From the NCBI GenBank assembly GCA_017591395.1, contig WEDG01002067.1:124001-188000 (forward strand): DNA of 64,000 bases, given 5' to 3'. A program made the position numbers and the translations under genes. Shown here piece by piece: positions 11,795-23,809 of this stretch. The stretch comes from Schistocephalus solidus. Taxonomy: Eukaryota; Platyhelminthes; Cestoda; Diphyllobothriidea; Diphyllobothriidae. The notes under the pieces were generated by a model, which saw nothing but the letters and a program-made list of their open reading frames with translations, did no database searches and was not told where the DNA came from. Position 1 is the stretch's first letter. Each line of letters opens with the position of its first letter.

Positions 11795-14700
11795 GGTTAA
11801 AGTGTAGATTGAACCCCCCTCCTCCCCCACCTGAGCCCGGTGTCAGGACAGAGTCAAGAAGACCGGAGATGGCAGAGAGCGCAGGTGGCTGGCGCGGACG
11901 GAGCCGCCCCCGGGGCGTACCACCAAACTCGACTCGGATCCCACGGAGTGGGAGTGCCATATAAGCCACATTAAGAAGGAGCCATTGCAGCCTGACTCTC
12001 AGTCCACGAGTCAGCCACTCCACACAAAAACACACACTGGGCTGACCACGCGGTTCGAGTTATACCGTCAGTTGACAACCTTCTAAGCCATGGCTTTTAG
12101 CGCACCGTGATAGTTTCAAGTGCGTCAGATTGTTTATAGTGAGGAAAATGCGCTGAGCTGTCGACTTCACTCTCTCCCCCACCCCACACAATCAGATCAC
12201 CGTCCGAGCCAGTCAATTGTTTGATATGCGAGTGGGTGCATTGGCTGACGGGTTGGCGTACCCGTCTTCGCGCACCACAGCATAACCTGGCCCCCATAAC
12301 GCACACACCAGGATTCACTAAATCAGGGGATATGGACGAGCCATCGCCATCTGACTCCCAGTCCACTGATCAGCCACTCGACACACACAGCACATACACT
12401 GGGCCGACGGCGTGGTCTGGTGTAAGCGTCAGATCGGCAGCCTTCCAAGCCACGGGTTCTAGGAAACTGTGATTTTATCAGGTACATTATGATGATTGTG
12501 AGGGTGTTGTCTACGTATTAGTGTAGATGGTGTGCCTTAATGTGGCTTTTCCTCCGGTGGTTTACCACAGCTCGTCGTGGAGGAGCATGTGTCCTAATAG
12601 GCCCATGCGGTGTGTAAATGTGCGGGAGCAGTGAGGGCAGTGGAGGCGGGCGCGTCGACTGTATGTCGGAGCCCAAGGCACTGGTTCACCAGCCGCCATG
12701 CGATGGATTCACAGGTGACCGACCAGGCCAATGCATGAGTAAAAGTTGCAGGTGCAGTGTGGGAAGGAGAAATCGGTGGAGGCTGGGGGGATGTCATTCA
12801 TGGTAGTGGGGGTGGCAGTGGCGGTAAGAATGGCAGGAGCGGAGGGTGTGTATGGGGTATCGGTATTGTCGGCATTGCTGTTAATTCCGCTGTCATGGAT
12901 GCAAATGTGACCTAATAGGCCCATGCGATGAGTGAATTCGCGAGGACAGTGAATGCAGTGGAGGCGGTGATTTATGCTTTGTGTTGGTGCTCCAGGCACT
13001 GGTTCACCAGTCTCTGTACGATGGATTCGCAAGTGACCGACAAGGCCGATGCCTGAGGTGAATGTGCGGTCGCATTGAGGTCAGTTTAGGAGAGAGTCCC
13101 CATCGCTGACGATGGTGGTCGTGGTATTGAAGGCGAAGGCGATGGTGTTGGCAGTGTTGTTGGCGGTGGTGGGGGTAACAGGCAATGAGTATTGGGATGT
13201 GGTCTCTATGATGGTGGGAGTAATGGAATTGATGCCCGGAGTGAGGGTGGGGGAGTCCGATGGAGGGTTAGCAGAATTTGAAGTGGAAGCTGGAACCATC
13301 GGATTGATGGTGCATTGCGTCCGAAGATATTCGACCAGGCTGATTCGTGCGCGGAAGATGCGTTAACAATGCGAGCATGTTGGAAGGGCCTGGGCATTGG
13401 CGGTGTTGGTCCGGGGCGCTGGGGACTTTTTTGCCGCTCTTTTGGCCTTGGCGGCGGCGATCCTGTTGGTCCCATAGATTGCTGAACCAGTTTTCCCGGA
13501 TCTTCTCCATGCCAGTCTTTCCTGGGCGAGGTCCTCCCAGGTCACCGGGTTGATCTGTAATTGCTTCAGCGATTTCTTCAAAGTGTCCTGTAGCGTCCTC
13601 TTTGACCTCCCGGTCGGCCAGCACCCGTAGCGACATCTCCGTAGAAAATTAGTTTGAGTATTCGCTCGTCGTCCATTCCTACCAGGTGGCCGCTCCATCG
13701 CAGTTGCAATTGCCTCCACATGGCGTGGATGCTGAGGATTCCGGTCCGCTCCAGGAATTCCGTGTCCGGGATCCTGTCTTACAATCTCAGCTTCAGTATT
13801 CTGCGGAGGCAGGTGAGGTGGAAGTGATTCAGCTTCCTGGCTTGGTTCGAGTAGACGGTCCAGGTCTCCGCTCCTTAAAGTAGTGTCGTCAAGACGACGG
13901 CCTTGTACATCTTCAGTTTGGTTTTTAGGTGAATACCATGGTGATTCCACATGGAGGCCTGCAGCCGGCCGAATTCCTTACTAGCTTTGGAGATCCGTTG
14001 GGAAACCTCTCCATCGATTCTCGCGTTGCGTGACAGCGTGCTTCCTTGATAAGCTAAGTTTTCCACATTTTTGAGTTGAGCACCATTGGCATTGATTTGG
14101 GGAGCATTGTATTCGGCGCTGGGTGGCGGCTGGTGCATTTCAACCATTTTGGCTTTACTGATTGTTAATCCAAAATTGGTGCAGCCTTCTGCGAAGAGGT
14201 CCATGCTGCTTTGCATGTCCTTCGCCATCACGGTGTTAAGTGCACAGTCGTCCGCGAGGAGCAAGTCATTGGCTCTACCATTAAACACGCGCGTTGAAAC
14301 CTGCATACGCCGACTGTTGAAAAGGTGCCCGTATATTCTGTAGGCGATGCGGATCCCAGGCTGCTCATCACAGAAGGCCACCAACAGAATAGCAGAGAAC
14401 ATGAGAATGAACAGGGTGGGGGCCAATATGCAGCCCTGCTTCACTCCGTTGGTCACTGCGAATGCTTCGGATACCGTCCCATTGTCAGTGACGCGCGCCG
14501 TCATCCAGCCATGAAGCTGACGCACCAAATGCGTAGCCGCTCAGAACAGCCAAATTTCTGCTTAACTTTCACCATTCCGTCGCGATTCGCCATGTCAAAG
14601 GCTTTCGTCAGTTCCATGAAGATAGTGTAAAGGTGAGTTCGCATCTCCTCGCACTTCTCTTGTAGCTGGTGGACGGCAAAGGTCACGTCAGTTGATCCGT

Positions 14701-15487
14701 GGTGTCGGCGGAAGCCACATTGGCTTTCCGGGAGCAGGCCCTGCTCTAGGTGACCGTTCAGGCGATTGAGAAGGATACGGGCGAAGATCTTCCCGGCGAT
14801 GTTGAGAAACGAGATGCCTCTGTGATTATCACAGAGTTGCCGGTTCCTCTTCCGTTTGTAGAGATTGACGATAGTCGCGTCTTTGAAATCCCGAGGAACT
14901 TGTCATTGACGCCACATCTTCTGAAAGATTGTTGTTAGTTGTGCCATCAGCCAGGGCCCGCCATGCTTGTAGACTTCTGTTGGGAGTGCGTCGGACCCGG
15001 TGCTTTACCGCTGGAAATCTGCTGCACGGCCCGGATGGTTTCTGGTAGGGAAGGCGGCAGATCCAGGTCATTGTTCGTGTCCACTTGAGGGAGCCGGTCA
15101 ATAGCAGCATCGGAGATGGCTGATGAGCAATTAAGGACACTTCTGATGTGCTCGGCCCAACGCCTCAGAATTTGCGATTTCTCTGTCAGAAGTCTTGTGC
15201 CGTCAGAGCTGAGCAGCGGTGCAGTTCCTTTGATACAGGGGCCGTAGATCGCCTTGATGGCTTTTAAAAGTTTTTCGTTTCATTGCGGTTCACATACCGC
15301 AGATTTGCTCAGCCATTCGGATCATCCAGGCATCCTGCATCTCCCGCAGCCGTTGCTGTACAAGGCGGCGGCATCTGAAGAAGGCTGCTATGGTGGCATC
15401 AGTCCGTAGGTCTATGTAGGCTTTGTGTAGTCCATTGTTCTCCGCAAATAGGTTGCTGATGTCGGCGTCATTGTCGTCAAAACAATC
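11795..15487 (-). mobile_element. LINE copy 3: older copy, truncated at both ends
   Basis: The minus strand reads linker, RT, C-terminal block, fingers and tail. The 5' part is missing: homology stops at 15487 in the linker (codons for the WFDDND region). The terminal part of the 3' tail is also missing: homology starts near 11811, and 11795-11810 may be a variant end. The frame is broken in many places: open stretches are 13875-14528 (RT with LLLADDCAL and KQGCILAPTLF), 13363-13950 and 12709-13032. The active-site block reads LADD rather than FADD. Codon 2-Cys of finger 4 is intact here (TGC), unlike in the young copies. Divergence places it between copy 1 and the young copies. A second LINE piece is fused directly at 15487/15488. 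Confidence 0.88.
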
Positions 15488-16587
15488 CTGGTTTACACTG
15501 GGCCGACGGCGTGGTCTGGTGTAAGCGTCAGATTGGCAGCCTTCCAAGCCACGTTTTCTAGGACACCGTGATTTTATCAGGTACATTATGATGATTGTGG
15601 GGGTGTTGTCTATGTATTAGTGTAGATGGTGTGCGCTGATGTAGCTTAGCCTCCGGTGGTTTGCCGCAGGTTTTCGTGGAGGAGCATGTGTCCCGATAGG
15701 CCCATGCGGTGTGTAAATGTGCGGGAGCAGTGAGGGCAGTGGAGGCGGGCGCGTTGACTGTATGTCGGAGCCCAAGGCACTGGTTCACCAGCTGCCATGC
15801 GATGGATTCACTGGTGACCGACCAGGCCAATATGTGAGTTGAAGTTGCGGGTGCAGTGTGGGTTGGAGAAATCGGTGGAGGCTGGGGGGATGTCATTCAT
15901 GGTAGTGGGGTGGCAGTGGCGGTAAGAATGACAGGAGCGGAGGGTGTGCATGGGGTAACGGTGTTGTTGTCATTGCAGTGAATTCCGCTGTCATGGATGC
16001 ACAGGTGACCGAATAGGCCCATGCGATGAGTGAATGCGCGAGGACAGTAAGTGCAGTGGGGGCGGCGATTTCTGCTGTGTGTTGGTGCTCCAGGCTCTGG
16101 TTCACCAGTTTCTGTACGATGGATTCGCATGTGACCGACAAGGCCGATGCCTGAGGTGAATGTGCGGTCGCATTGAGGACAGTTTAGGAAAGATTCCCCA
16201 TCGCTAACGACGGTGGTCGTGGTATTGAAGGCGAAGGCGGTGGTGGTTGCGGTGGTGGGGGTAACAGGCGATGAGTATTGGGATGTGGTCTCTATGATGG
16301 TGGGAGTAATGGAATTGATGTCAAGAGTTAGGGTGGGGGAGTCCGATGGAGGGTTGGCAGAATTAGAAGTGGAAGTTGGCATTGTCGGATTGTTGGTGCC
16401 TTGCGTCCGAAGATATTCGACCAGGCCGATTCGCGCGCGGAAGATGCATTGACAATGCGGGCATGTTAGAAGGGCCTGGGCATTGGCGGTGTTGGTCCGG
16501 GGCGCTGGTGACTTTTTTGCTGCTCTTTTGGCCTTGGCGGCCGCGATCCGGTTGGTCTCATAGATTGCTGAACCAGTCTTCACTGAT
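15488..16587 (-). mobile_element. LINE copy 4: 3' fragment fused head-to-tail to copy 3
   Basis: The minus strand runs from the end of the RT C-terminal block (16587, codons for [10 protein letters not shown]) through the fingers (open frame 15897-16601, with [19 protein letters not shown] and [17 protein letters not shown]) into the start of the tail. It stops at 15488 inside the ACACTGGGCCGACGGCG string. Its truncated 3' end abuts the truncated 5' end of copy 3 with no spacer, giving a head-to-tail arrangement like that of the array at 22045-35088. The upstream boundary at 16587 falls within a Ser codon region and is followed by unrelated DNA. Finger 4 keeps its second cysteine. Confidence 0.88.
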
Positions 16588-16651
16588 TTATAGAATACCA
16601 TTTTTCAGCAAAGTGGCGAATTCCGAAAACGTTAAAAATCGGAGTAGCTAA
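16588..16651 (+). repeat. Dispersed repeat family DR2, copy 1
   Basis: A string near 16599-16645 containing AAAGTGGCGAATTCCGAAAA followed by CGTTAAAAATC aligns with 57262-57327 (+) and with the reverse complement of 54345-54430. All three share TTTTT-N-AAAG-GG-GAAAACGT-AAATC-GTA. No function is evident. Confidence 0.55.
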
Positions 16652-17814
16652 TTCACTCGAAGTTTTAAATTTACAGGATGGCTGTCCATGTAAAAAACGA
16701 GTAAATAAAGCAACACAAGACAAATTTCGTTATACAATGATTCTTTAGTGTATGTTGCATGGAAGTAGTCTTCCAGATTATTTGCAATGTAAAGAATGGC
16801 CGTGACCGAACAGCCTAAATTTCGTTACATATTCCAACACGGTTTCACGAGAGTTGGCGGTTTTTGCATCAATTTTTACCTTGTTTAAGATGTGCTTGAT
16901 TAAGTCAAACAGATTGTCACTTGATTGCGCCCACAGGGACGTCATAGGACTAACATATTTAAAAACTCACGAGTTGACAGGCTGGTCAGTCACTGATAAA
17001 TTGAAATAGAATTGTCAAGCGAAATCCTAAACGAAGAGTTTTATGCATAGTAAGAGGACTTTCCTTTGTTAAATTGGTGTATAAGGGTTTCGGGTATTGG
17101 ATTACGATAAGTTTCAGGTCGCCCTTAGATGAGTGAGGGCGATGTTTACCACCCTTTCATTAGCAAATCTAATCGACGCCCTCCCCCGTCCCTTTATTTC
17201 AATTTTCTGACTGTTGGAGCTTGAAGGGTGGCCAAATGGATTGAAACGTTTTCTCTCAAACCGAAAAGAGGGTAGAATGTGGCCTTTTTCCTGTGATTTA
17301 GCGAGTAACTCTCACAGTCATCCTAGTGTGTGCACTCTGGGCCAGGTGATGTGAGAAATCTGCATAGGCGTTGATGTTGTGAGACTGGAACATGATAATT
17401 GGTTCGCCATAAATTTCTACCCCATCTCCAATTGCCCTTAGTCAGTGTTTCTGACGGAGCATAGTGGACATGGAAGGATTGAGACAGGTATAGCGGACAA
17501 CTTCCTCATTTTAACGCATTTTTCGTAAATCATGATTATCAAAATTGAGGTGATTCACGTCGAGAACGAAACATAAACTAATTGGTCAGGTTTTTAAATA
17601 TACAGTTTCAAAAATAACGTCTCCTAGCTACACATTGCAACTTTAAGGCGGCAATATTATTTGTGGTACAAGATTCAGGCTGATGGCGACATCGAACATG
17701 TTACACCAACACCATTTCTACTACCTAAAGTTAGTAGCAGAAATAGATATACGTGAAAGTAGATTCGAGTGGACGAGAGCCAACGTCGGGACTTCCAATG
17801 CCCGCCTTTTCCAC
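16652..17814. other. Intergenic; possible ancient LINE-tail relic near 17320-17370
   Basis: AT-rich DNA with no convincing gene. The string TCCTAGTGTGTGCACTCTGG followed by GCCAGGTGATG near 17327-17357 resembles the GTGTGTGCG-GGGGGCCAGGTCATG block of the LINE tail on the plus strand. The match is short and could be chance. Confidence 0.25.
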
Positions 17815-18141
17815 CTAGCTATTTGCCTGTACAAAAAAGCGTTGTGGCCAATTTTCTGCCCCAATGAGCACAGACAAGGTGTCTGAAGGAATATTTTTCG
17901 TCGAGACCAGCCGCAGAATTCTCTCAGCGTATGTTTTGTCATCTTCGAAAAAGTGGCCGTGATGCATCTGCGTTGCAATGACATAAGAGGAATGCGCAAA
18001 ATGAGACGCATAACGAACTGGAAAAGACATAAAAGGCAAAATTTGATGGCAGCAAGTGGATAGAGGGCACTGATTATGTGTTTTTAAAAGCCTTTCTCTC
18101 ATCTTTTTAAAACATGTGTAACGGAAATAAGTGTTTAACAA
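17815..18141 (-). CDS. Unrecognised 108-codon ORF, possible exon or relic
   Basis: Minus-strand frame starting at the Met at 18141. The first third is basic and Cys-containing. The rest (SHFAHSSYVIATQMHHGHFF, then DDKTYAERILRLVSTKNIPS) has a coding-like composition with an amphipathic stretch. I see no domain, signal peptide or membrane segment, and no clear splice sites at its edges. A second minus-strand frame overlaps it at 17721-18011, so chance is a real possibility. I do not recognise it. Confidence 0.2.
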   Translation of the reverse strand: MLNTYFRYTCFKKMRERLLKTHNQCPLSTCCHQILPFMSFPVRYASHFAHSSYVIATQMHHGHFFEDDKTYAERILRLVSTKNIPSDTLSVLIGAENWPQRFFVQANS

Positions 18142-21100
18142 AACCAGTGAAATATTTGGATCGGGAAACCATAAAACTTGGACAGTGGAAGCCTACATAC
18201 TGGTCTACCTACTGGCCATCCAGCACGCGCGCGAATACTGGAGGGGCCTTATATGACAGTGAAACCCTGAAAAGGGCGTTTGGTCTCATTTACCCGATGC
18301 GTTGCAGTTAAGAACAAGCCAAATGTCGGAAAAAATTGAGAACATTATCATGGATGAGTATCGCTGAGCAGGCATTGGCAAAGAAGAACCCTCAATTCGT
18401 GGCTAACTCCGCCTGACCTGATCATACGATCAATTGATGACTCTGGATGCACTGCCGTCGCATACATGTACCACATAAAACAAATTTTGTAAGTTCGGTG
18501 ATACAGTTCGTGACACTGGATGGCCACTTGAACATGATCAACAGACCTACAATTTATTGCATTGGCAATTACTGTCGTTAGTTAATTCAATAATTAATGG
18601 TAAACAATTTTGCAGAACGCTGCAGTTTACTCCTGGCGTAATTTTGCCTCTGAACTTTGCATATTTAAACAATCATATATTGTAAGTTTTGAAAGCACAT
18701 ATTTTACCTTACTGGATGCACTCTTCCACAGCAGAATTACATTGAACACCAATAGGTGTTCTTGTTTATATTGAGCATATGGAAGTAATGATTTAAATAG
18801 TGTGGAAGCTAATTTTTGCTGACACGCAACCAGGGCTTAAAAGTCAGTTTCAACTGAGAAAATACCTATCCAACTTGTCCCCTAACGTGCCCATAAAAGA
18901 TCAGGAATGGCCGGTACTGCCAGTCAAGCGAGAAGGGTGCATTACATTTCCCTAAATAAAAATGTATTTCCTCGATAAGTGAAGTGGGTTCTACCAATGG
19001 TGGATTTACCTGCTTTATGGTAAGCTTTCGATTCAAAAGCTAAGAATCGCTAGACCTAATTCCCTTTACGTAAGAGCACAAAAACTACCTTACTGAGGGT
19101 TAAGATTACGTTGGAAAAATTGACCATGCATAACAGCATATTTTAAAAGAACATTTTCTTCGGAGTAACTGACGGACCAGACCTGATAAGTCCTCACAAA
19201 ACGTCATAGTAAATGGTTGATTCTTCCGAACGTTTGGTTACAAATTTACCTCACTTTCTCCTATATTTTCTTTGCATATAATGCCAAACCTATGTCTGGT
19301 CGAATAGGAGGTCAGAAGAAGCTGCATTCAGTCTCACTAGCCTAAATCGAAATTCGTTCGAAAAAGGAATTTCTTGAAGTTAGAGGATCTTTGAAATTAA
19401 GACGTTGAGAATAAGAAAAGATGTTCAAATAGGTATTACATTTGTAAATACGTGTATTAAGTTATTCTGAAGGATATTGCTGTCCTCCATTCAATCAAAA
19501 ATATATGATTCAATGACATGCCTGACAGGCGTAAAACATTCGGGCGAAGATAAGCAATCTCATTGGCTCCAAGCAGGATGTAAAGGTTAGCTAGACAATT
19601 GCCGTCCTAGACCTGTCCGGAATAGAAGTCACTGAGCCCTCTTCCTCGTTGCGCCTAATTTTGCATGCATTCAAGCAGTACACTTAAAATGCCGTAGCTA
19701 CTGCATAATAATCGCGTTATAGTTACAAACTGCCAACTGGCAGTCAGTAGTATACAAACATGTAATTATTTACCATACTGACAACACAGGCACTAGCCAA
19801 AATCCAGGGCACGCGTGTATCGCCAAGCTAGTGCTGCTGCGCGACGCAGCTGCGAGGTGTTAAACTGATCAGATTTCCGAGCATTCCTCATAGGCTTTCT
19901 GGTAAAAAATCCACTATCAATACTAAATTTTCGAATTCGCTCGAAAATAAATACGTGAATTCGAAATAAGCCAAAGGGAACAAAGCTTTTTAGGATCTGC
20001 CCCTTTTTATAAAATGGCTCTAAAGGAACCTTTGTTTAAACCTTGCATGTGCCGCCTATTTTATCCTCTTTTACCTCTTTACTCCTCAGTGATACAAACA
20101 ATTTTCAGTCTGTCTACTACAATATACTGGCCAGCAAAGCGCAGTATTGCAGTGCAGGATTGCAGCATTTGTCCAGTACATGCTAATGCACTCATTGCGT
20201 ACTGGAGTCGTGGTTGGTTGATACACCCCAGTATGTGGTATCATTCGCGAGCAATCGATAATCGACGAAAGTTCACATTCTGCATCAATCTACCGTACAG
20301 AGGATGACGAGAAAGGCTTCAGCAACAGCGAACCAGCGTTCAACCCAGTTTGCAATTGGTGGAAAGCCACGCGGTGGGGTGGAGTGAAGCTCCAAACACA
20401 TTCGTTTAACGCCCTAGCTTTAAATCAGGCATTATGACCTAAGTATACTTTGAAAGATTAAAGGGCAGTAGACTGTAAAGTGAATGTTACTTACGAAATT
20501 TAAAACGGCCCTAAAAGGCAGTTGTTGAGGAAGGCACGTTGGATGATATGGGGGCGTTTAAAGAGCTACGATATGCTCGGGAATTAAATGGACAAGTCAC
20601 TCATATACTGACTTAATTACTCATTTATCACTGTGTATGATGACAGAATGAAGCCGTTTTGTCGACTGCCATTAGTAAAGCCGTGTGCCCTGACAATGAT
20701 CAAACCTATTAAAAGGTTATATCCTTTTAAAAATTATTCATTTATAATTCTGTATGCTCCACTCAAGAACTGTTCGCTGAACTATCCGAAAGTAACGAAC
20801 AAGTTGGCCAAAACAGTGGAGTTTTCAGCAAGCCAAAGATGTAGTATGTACCAGCACGGGCCTAACGAGCATTTATCGATCACACATGCTTGTCGAGTTC
20901 ACAGCATGAGCATAAATAATCACATGATACTGCTCAAAAGGCAGGATTAAGCGGTCACGATGAGGCAGTGCCATGGTGAGCTTCGGTGTGCAGCGAAGAT
21001 GGTATATACTCCTCTCGAAATCCTTTCATTAAGTTTATAACTTGTTATCTGTGGCCTCTGTCGCTGTTACTGATACGAGGTACGGTCATCCTGGGGATTA

Positions 21101-22034
21101 TCAAATAATCTCCGTGTTAAGTAATATTCAGATCGTAGTTCTGCCAAAACTCAGTCGCGAATTAGTCCAGTACCTAGCTGTCTCTAGCTGCCAAATGAGT
21201 TTAGTCACTATTCTCCGTATCGAATGGCCGAAATCAGTACACCTCATTGCAGCCGCAGCTTTGCTCGCGTACGGTTGCGCCTACGTTAGGTCGACGTCTT
21301 ATTCCGCGTTACTCTGAAGCACTTACCACCCTACGCTCTAGAGTCGAAAAATAGTAGCCAGTAGCGTCAGACAAAGGGACGATCATGACGATAACTCATG
21401 TGTGGGTGCATTATTTCTTATATTTGTCTAAAAGTGCACGTTCTGTCTCTTATTTTTTTACTCCGGGACCCATTCTGGTTTACGCGATCCCTTATAAATT
21501 TTCCCCCAGCTAAGTTTTCTTTTTTATGACTGAATCTTTGTAGAGTTGGCTCTAAGGTTAGTCCGTTTTTTGCATGACACGACGAGATGGAAGCCAAATT
21601 ATTAAATTTTTCAGATCTTCGAGACTGCGTGAAAACTATTTTCTGCTACAGTATCGATAAAGAGGTTTCACCGGTCCCCACACGTCTAGTTTGGAGACAG
21701 TTGACTTTGCTAATTATGTGGGAATAATCTTGTTCACACCATCTCAACTTTAACACCGCACAAAATAAACATATTCCCCATAACTGCAGAGTGCATATGA
21801 CCGGGTCTGCCGTCTCCGTTACCTACAAGCCAGCGTTGAACGCGTAAAGCTAACTACTGGGGATTTTGAGCAACATAAGAGCCCCATCGACGACGTTTTG
21901 CGCAGTGTTGCTCTTTTATTTGTACGTAATAGCGTCCGCCATTTTCAAAGGGGCGAGAAACGTGGGAATGCGTGTGTGAGTTCTACGTTTTGACTAGGTA
22001 TGACTTTTGATCGCACAGACCTGTTACAGTTTCA
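18142..22034. other. 3.9-kb AT-rich intergenic region
   Basis: No recognised gene, RNA or repeat. Short frames at 20014-20307, 20633-20950 and 21042-21317 lack motifs and are treated as chance. A palindromic EcoRI-type GAATTC cluster near 19933-19960 (GAATTCG repeated) is the only local pattern noted. Confidence 0.4.
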
Positions 22035-22044
22035 TCGTTAACCT
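22035..22044. repeat. Left target-site duplication of the LINE array
   Basis: TCGTTAACCT is repeated perfectly at 35089-35098. It is the only duplication found around the whole 13-kb array. Confidence 0.9.
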
Positions 22045-23103
22045 GGGGCAGTTCGACCGTCGATTTCGACGAGGTCCACCGTATGCTCCACACCAGGTGG
22101 TGCAGGGACGGTGACTTGCGCGTGAATTAGTTTTAAGTGATAGTAGCCTTGCGCTGCAGCTACCGCACTCTCTCCTCCTCCCCCACCTGAGTCCGGTGTC
22201 AAGACAGAGTCAAGAAGACCGGAGATGGGAGAGGGCGCAGGTGGCTGGCGCGGCCTAAGCCGCCCCTGGGCGTGCCACCACACCTGGCTCGGATCCCACG
22301 GAGTGGGAGTGCCATAAAGGCCACATTAAGAAGGAGCCATTGCAACCTGACTCTCAGTCCGCCAGTCAGCCACTCCACACAAAACACACATTGGGCTGAC
22401 CACGCGGTCCGAGTTATCCCGTCAGTTGGCAACCTTCCAAGCCACGGCTTTTAGCGCACCGTGATAGTTTCAAGCGCGTCAGATTGTTTATAGTGAGGAA
22501 AATACGCTGAGCTCTCGACCTCACTCTCTCCCCCACCCCCACAATCAGACCACTGTCCGAGCCAGTCAGTTGCCTGATGTGGGAGTGGGCGCATTGGCTG
22601 ACGGATCGGCGTACCCGTCTTCGCGCGCCACAGCACGACCTGGCCCCCATAACGCACACACCAGGATTCACAAACTCAGGGGATATGGAGCAGCCATCGC
22701 CGTCTGACTCCCAGTTCACTGGTCAGCCACTCGACACACACAGCACATACACTGAGCCGACGGCGTGGTCTGGTGGAAGCGTCAGATTGGCAGACTTCCC
22801 AGCCACGGTTTCTAGGAAACCGTGATATACTGTGGTAAATGGTGATTGTGAGAGTGTTGTCGATGCATTGGTGTAGGTAGTGTGCGCTGATGTAGGTTAG
22901 CCTACGGTGGTTTACCGGAGGTTGTCATGGAGGCGCATGTGTCCTAATAGGCCCATGCGGTGTGTAAATGTGCGAAAGCAGTTAGGGCAGTGAAGGCGGG
23001 CACGTCGACTGTATGTCGGAGCCCCAGGCACTGGTTCACCAGCCTCCATGCGATGGATTCGCAGGTGACCGACCAGGCCGATGCGTGAGTTGAAGTTGCG
23101 GGT

Positions 23104-23809
23104 TCAGTGTGGGCAGGAGAAATCGGTAGAGGCTGGGAGGATGTCATTGCTGGTAGTGGGGGGTGGCAGGGGCACTAAGAATGGCAGGAGCGGAGGGTGT
23201 GCATGGTGTATCGGTGTTGTCGGCATTGTGGTTAATTCCGCTGTTATGGATGCGCATGTGACCGAATAGGCCTATGCGATGAGTGAATGCGCGAGGACAG
23301 TGAGGGCAGTGGAGGCGACGACCTCTGCTGTGTGATGGTGCTCCAGGCACTGGCTCACCGGTCTCTGTACGATGTATTCGCAAGTGACCGACCAGGCCGA
23401 TTCGTGAGGTGAATGTGCGGTCGCATTGAGTACAGCTTAGGAGAGATTCCCCATCGCTGATGGTGGTGGTGGTGGTAGTGAAGGCGGTGGTGGTTGCGGT
23501 GGTAGGGGTAACAGGCGATGAGTAGATGGATGTGGTCTCTGTGATGGTGGGAGCAATGGAATTGATGACAGGAGTGAGGGTAGGGGAGTCAGAAGGAGGG
23601 TTAGCAGAATTTGACGTAGAAATTGGAATTGTCGGATTGTTTGTGCATTGCGTCCGAAGATGTCCAACCAGGCCGATTCGCGCGCGGAAGATGCGTTGAC
23701 AGCGCGGGCACGTTGGCAGGGCCTGGGCATTGGCGGTGTTGGTCCGGGGCGCTGGTGACTTTCGTGCCGCTCTTTTTGGCCTTGGCAGCGGCGATCCGGT
23801 TGGCCTCAT
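23104..23809 (-). CDS. C2H2 zinc-finger C-terminus of array unit C
   Basis: Contains [19 protein letters not shown] (finger 1, ending in Cys rather than His), [20 protein letters not shown] (finger 2) and [20 protein letters not shown] (finger 3), joined by Ser/Thr/Pro-rich linkers. The annotated frame 23144-23809 slips out of register before finger 4 because of an extra G in a G run near 23157-23162. In the native frame a TGA at 23104-23106 stands where finger 4 would have its second Cys. The two last fingers would therefore not be made. Expected to bind nucleic acid, inferred from fold only. Confidence 0.8.
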
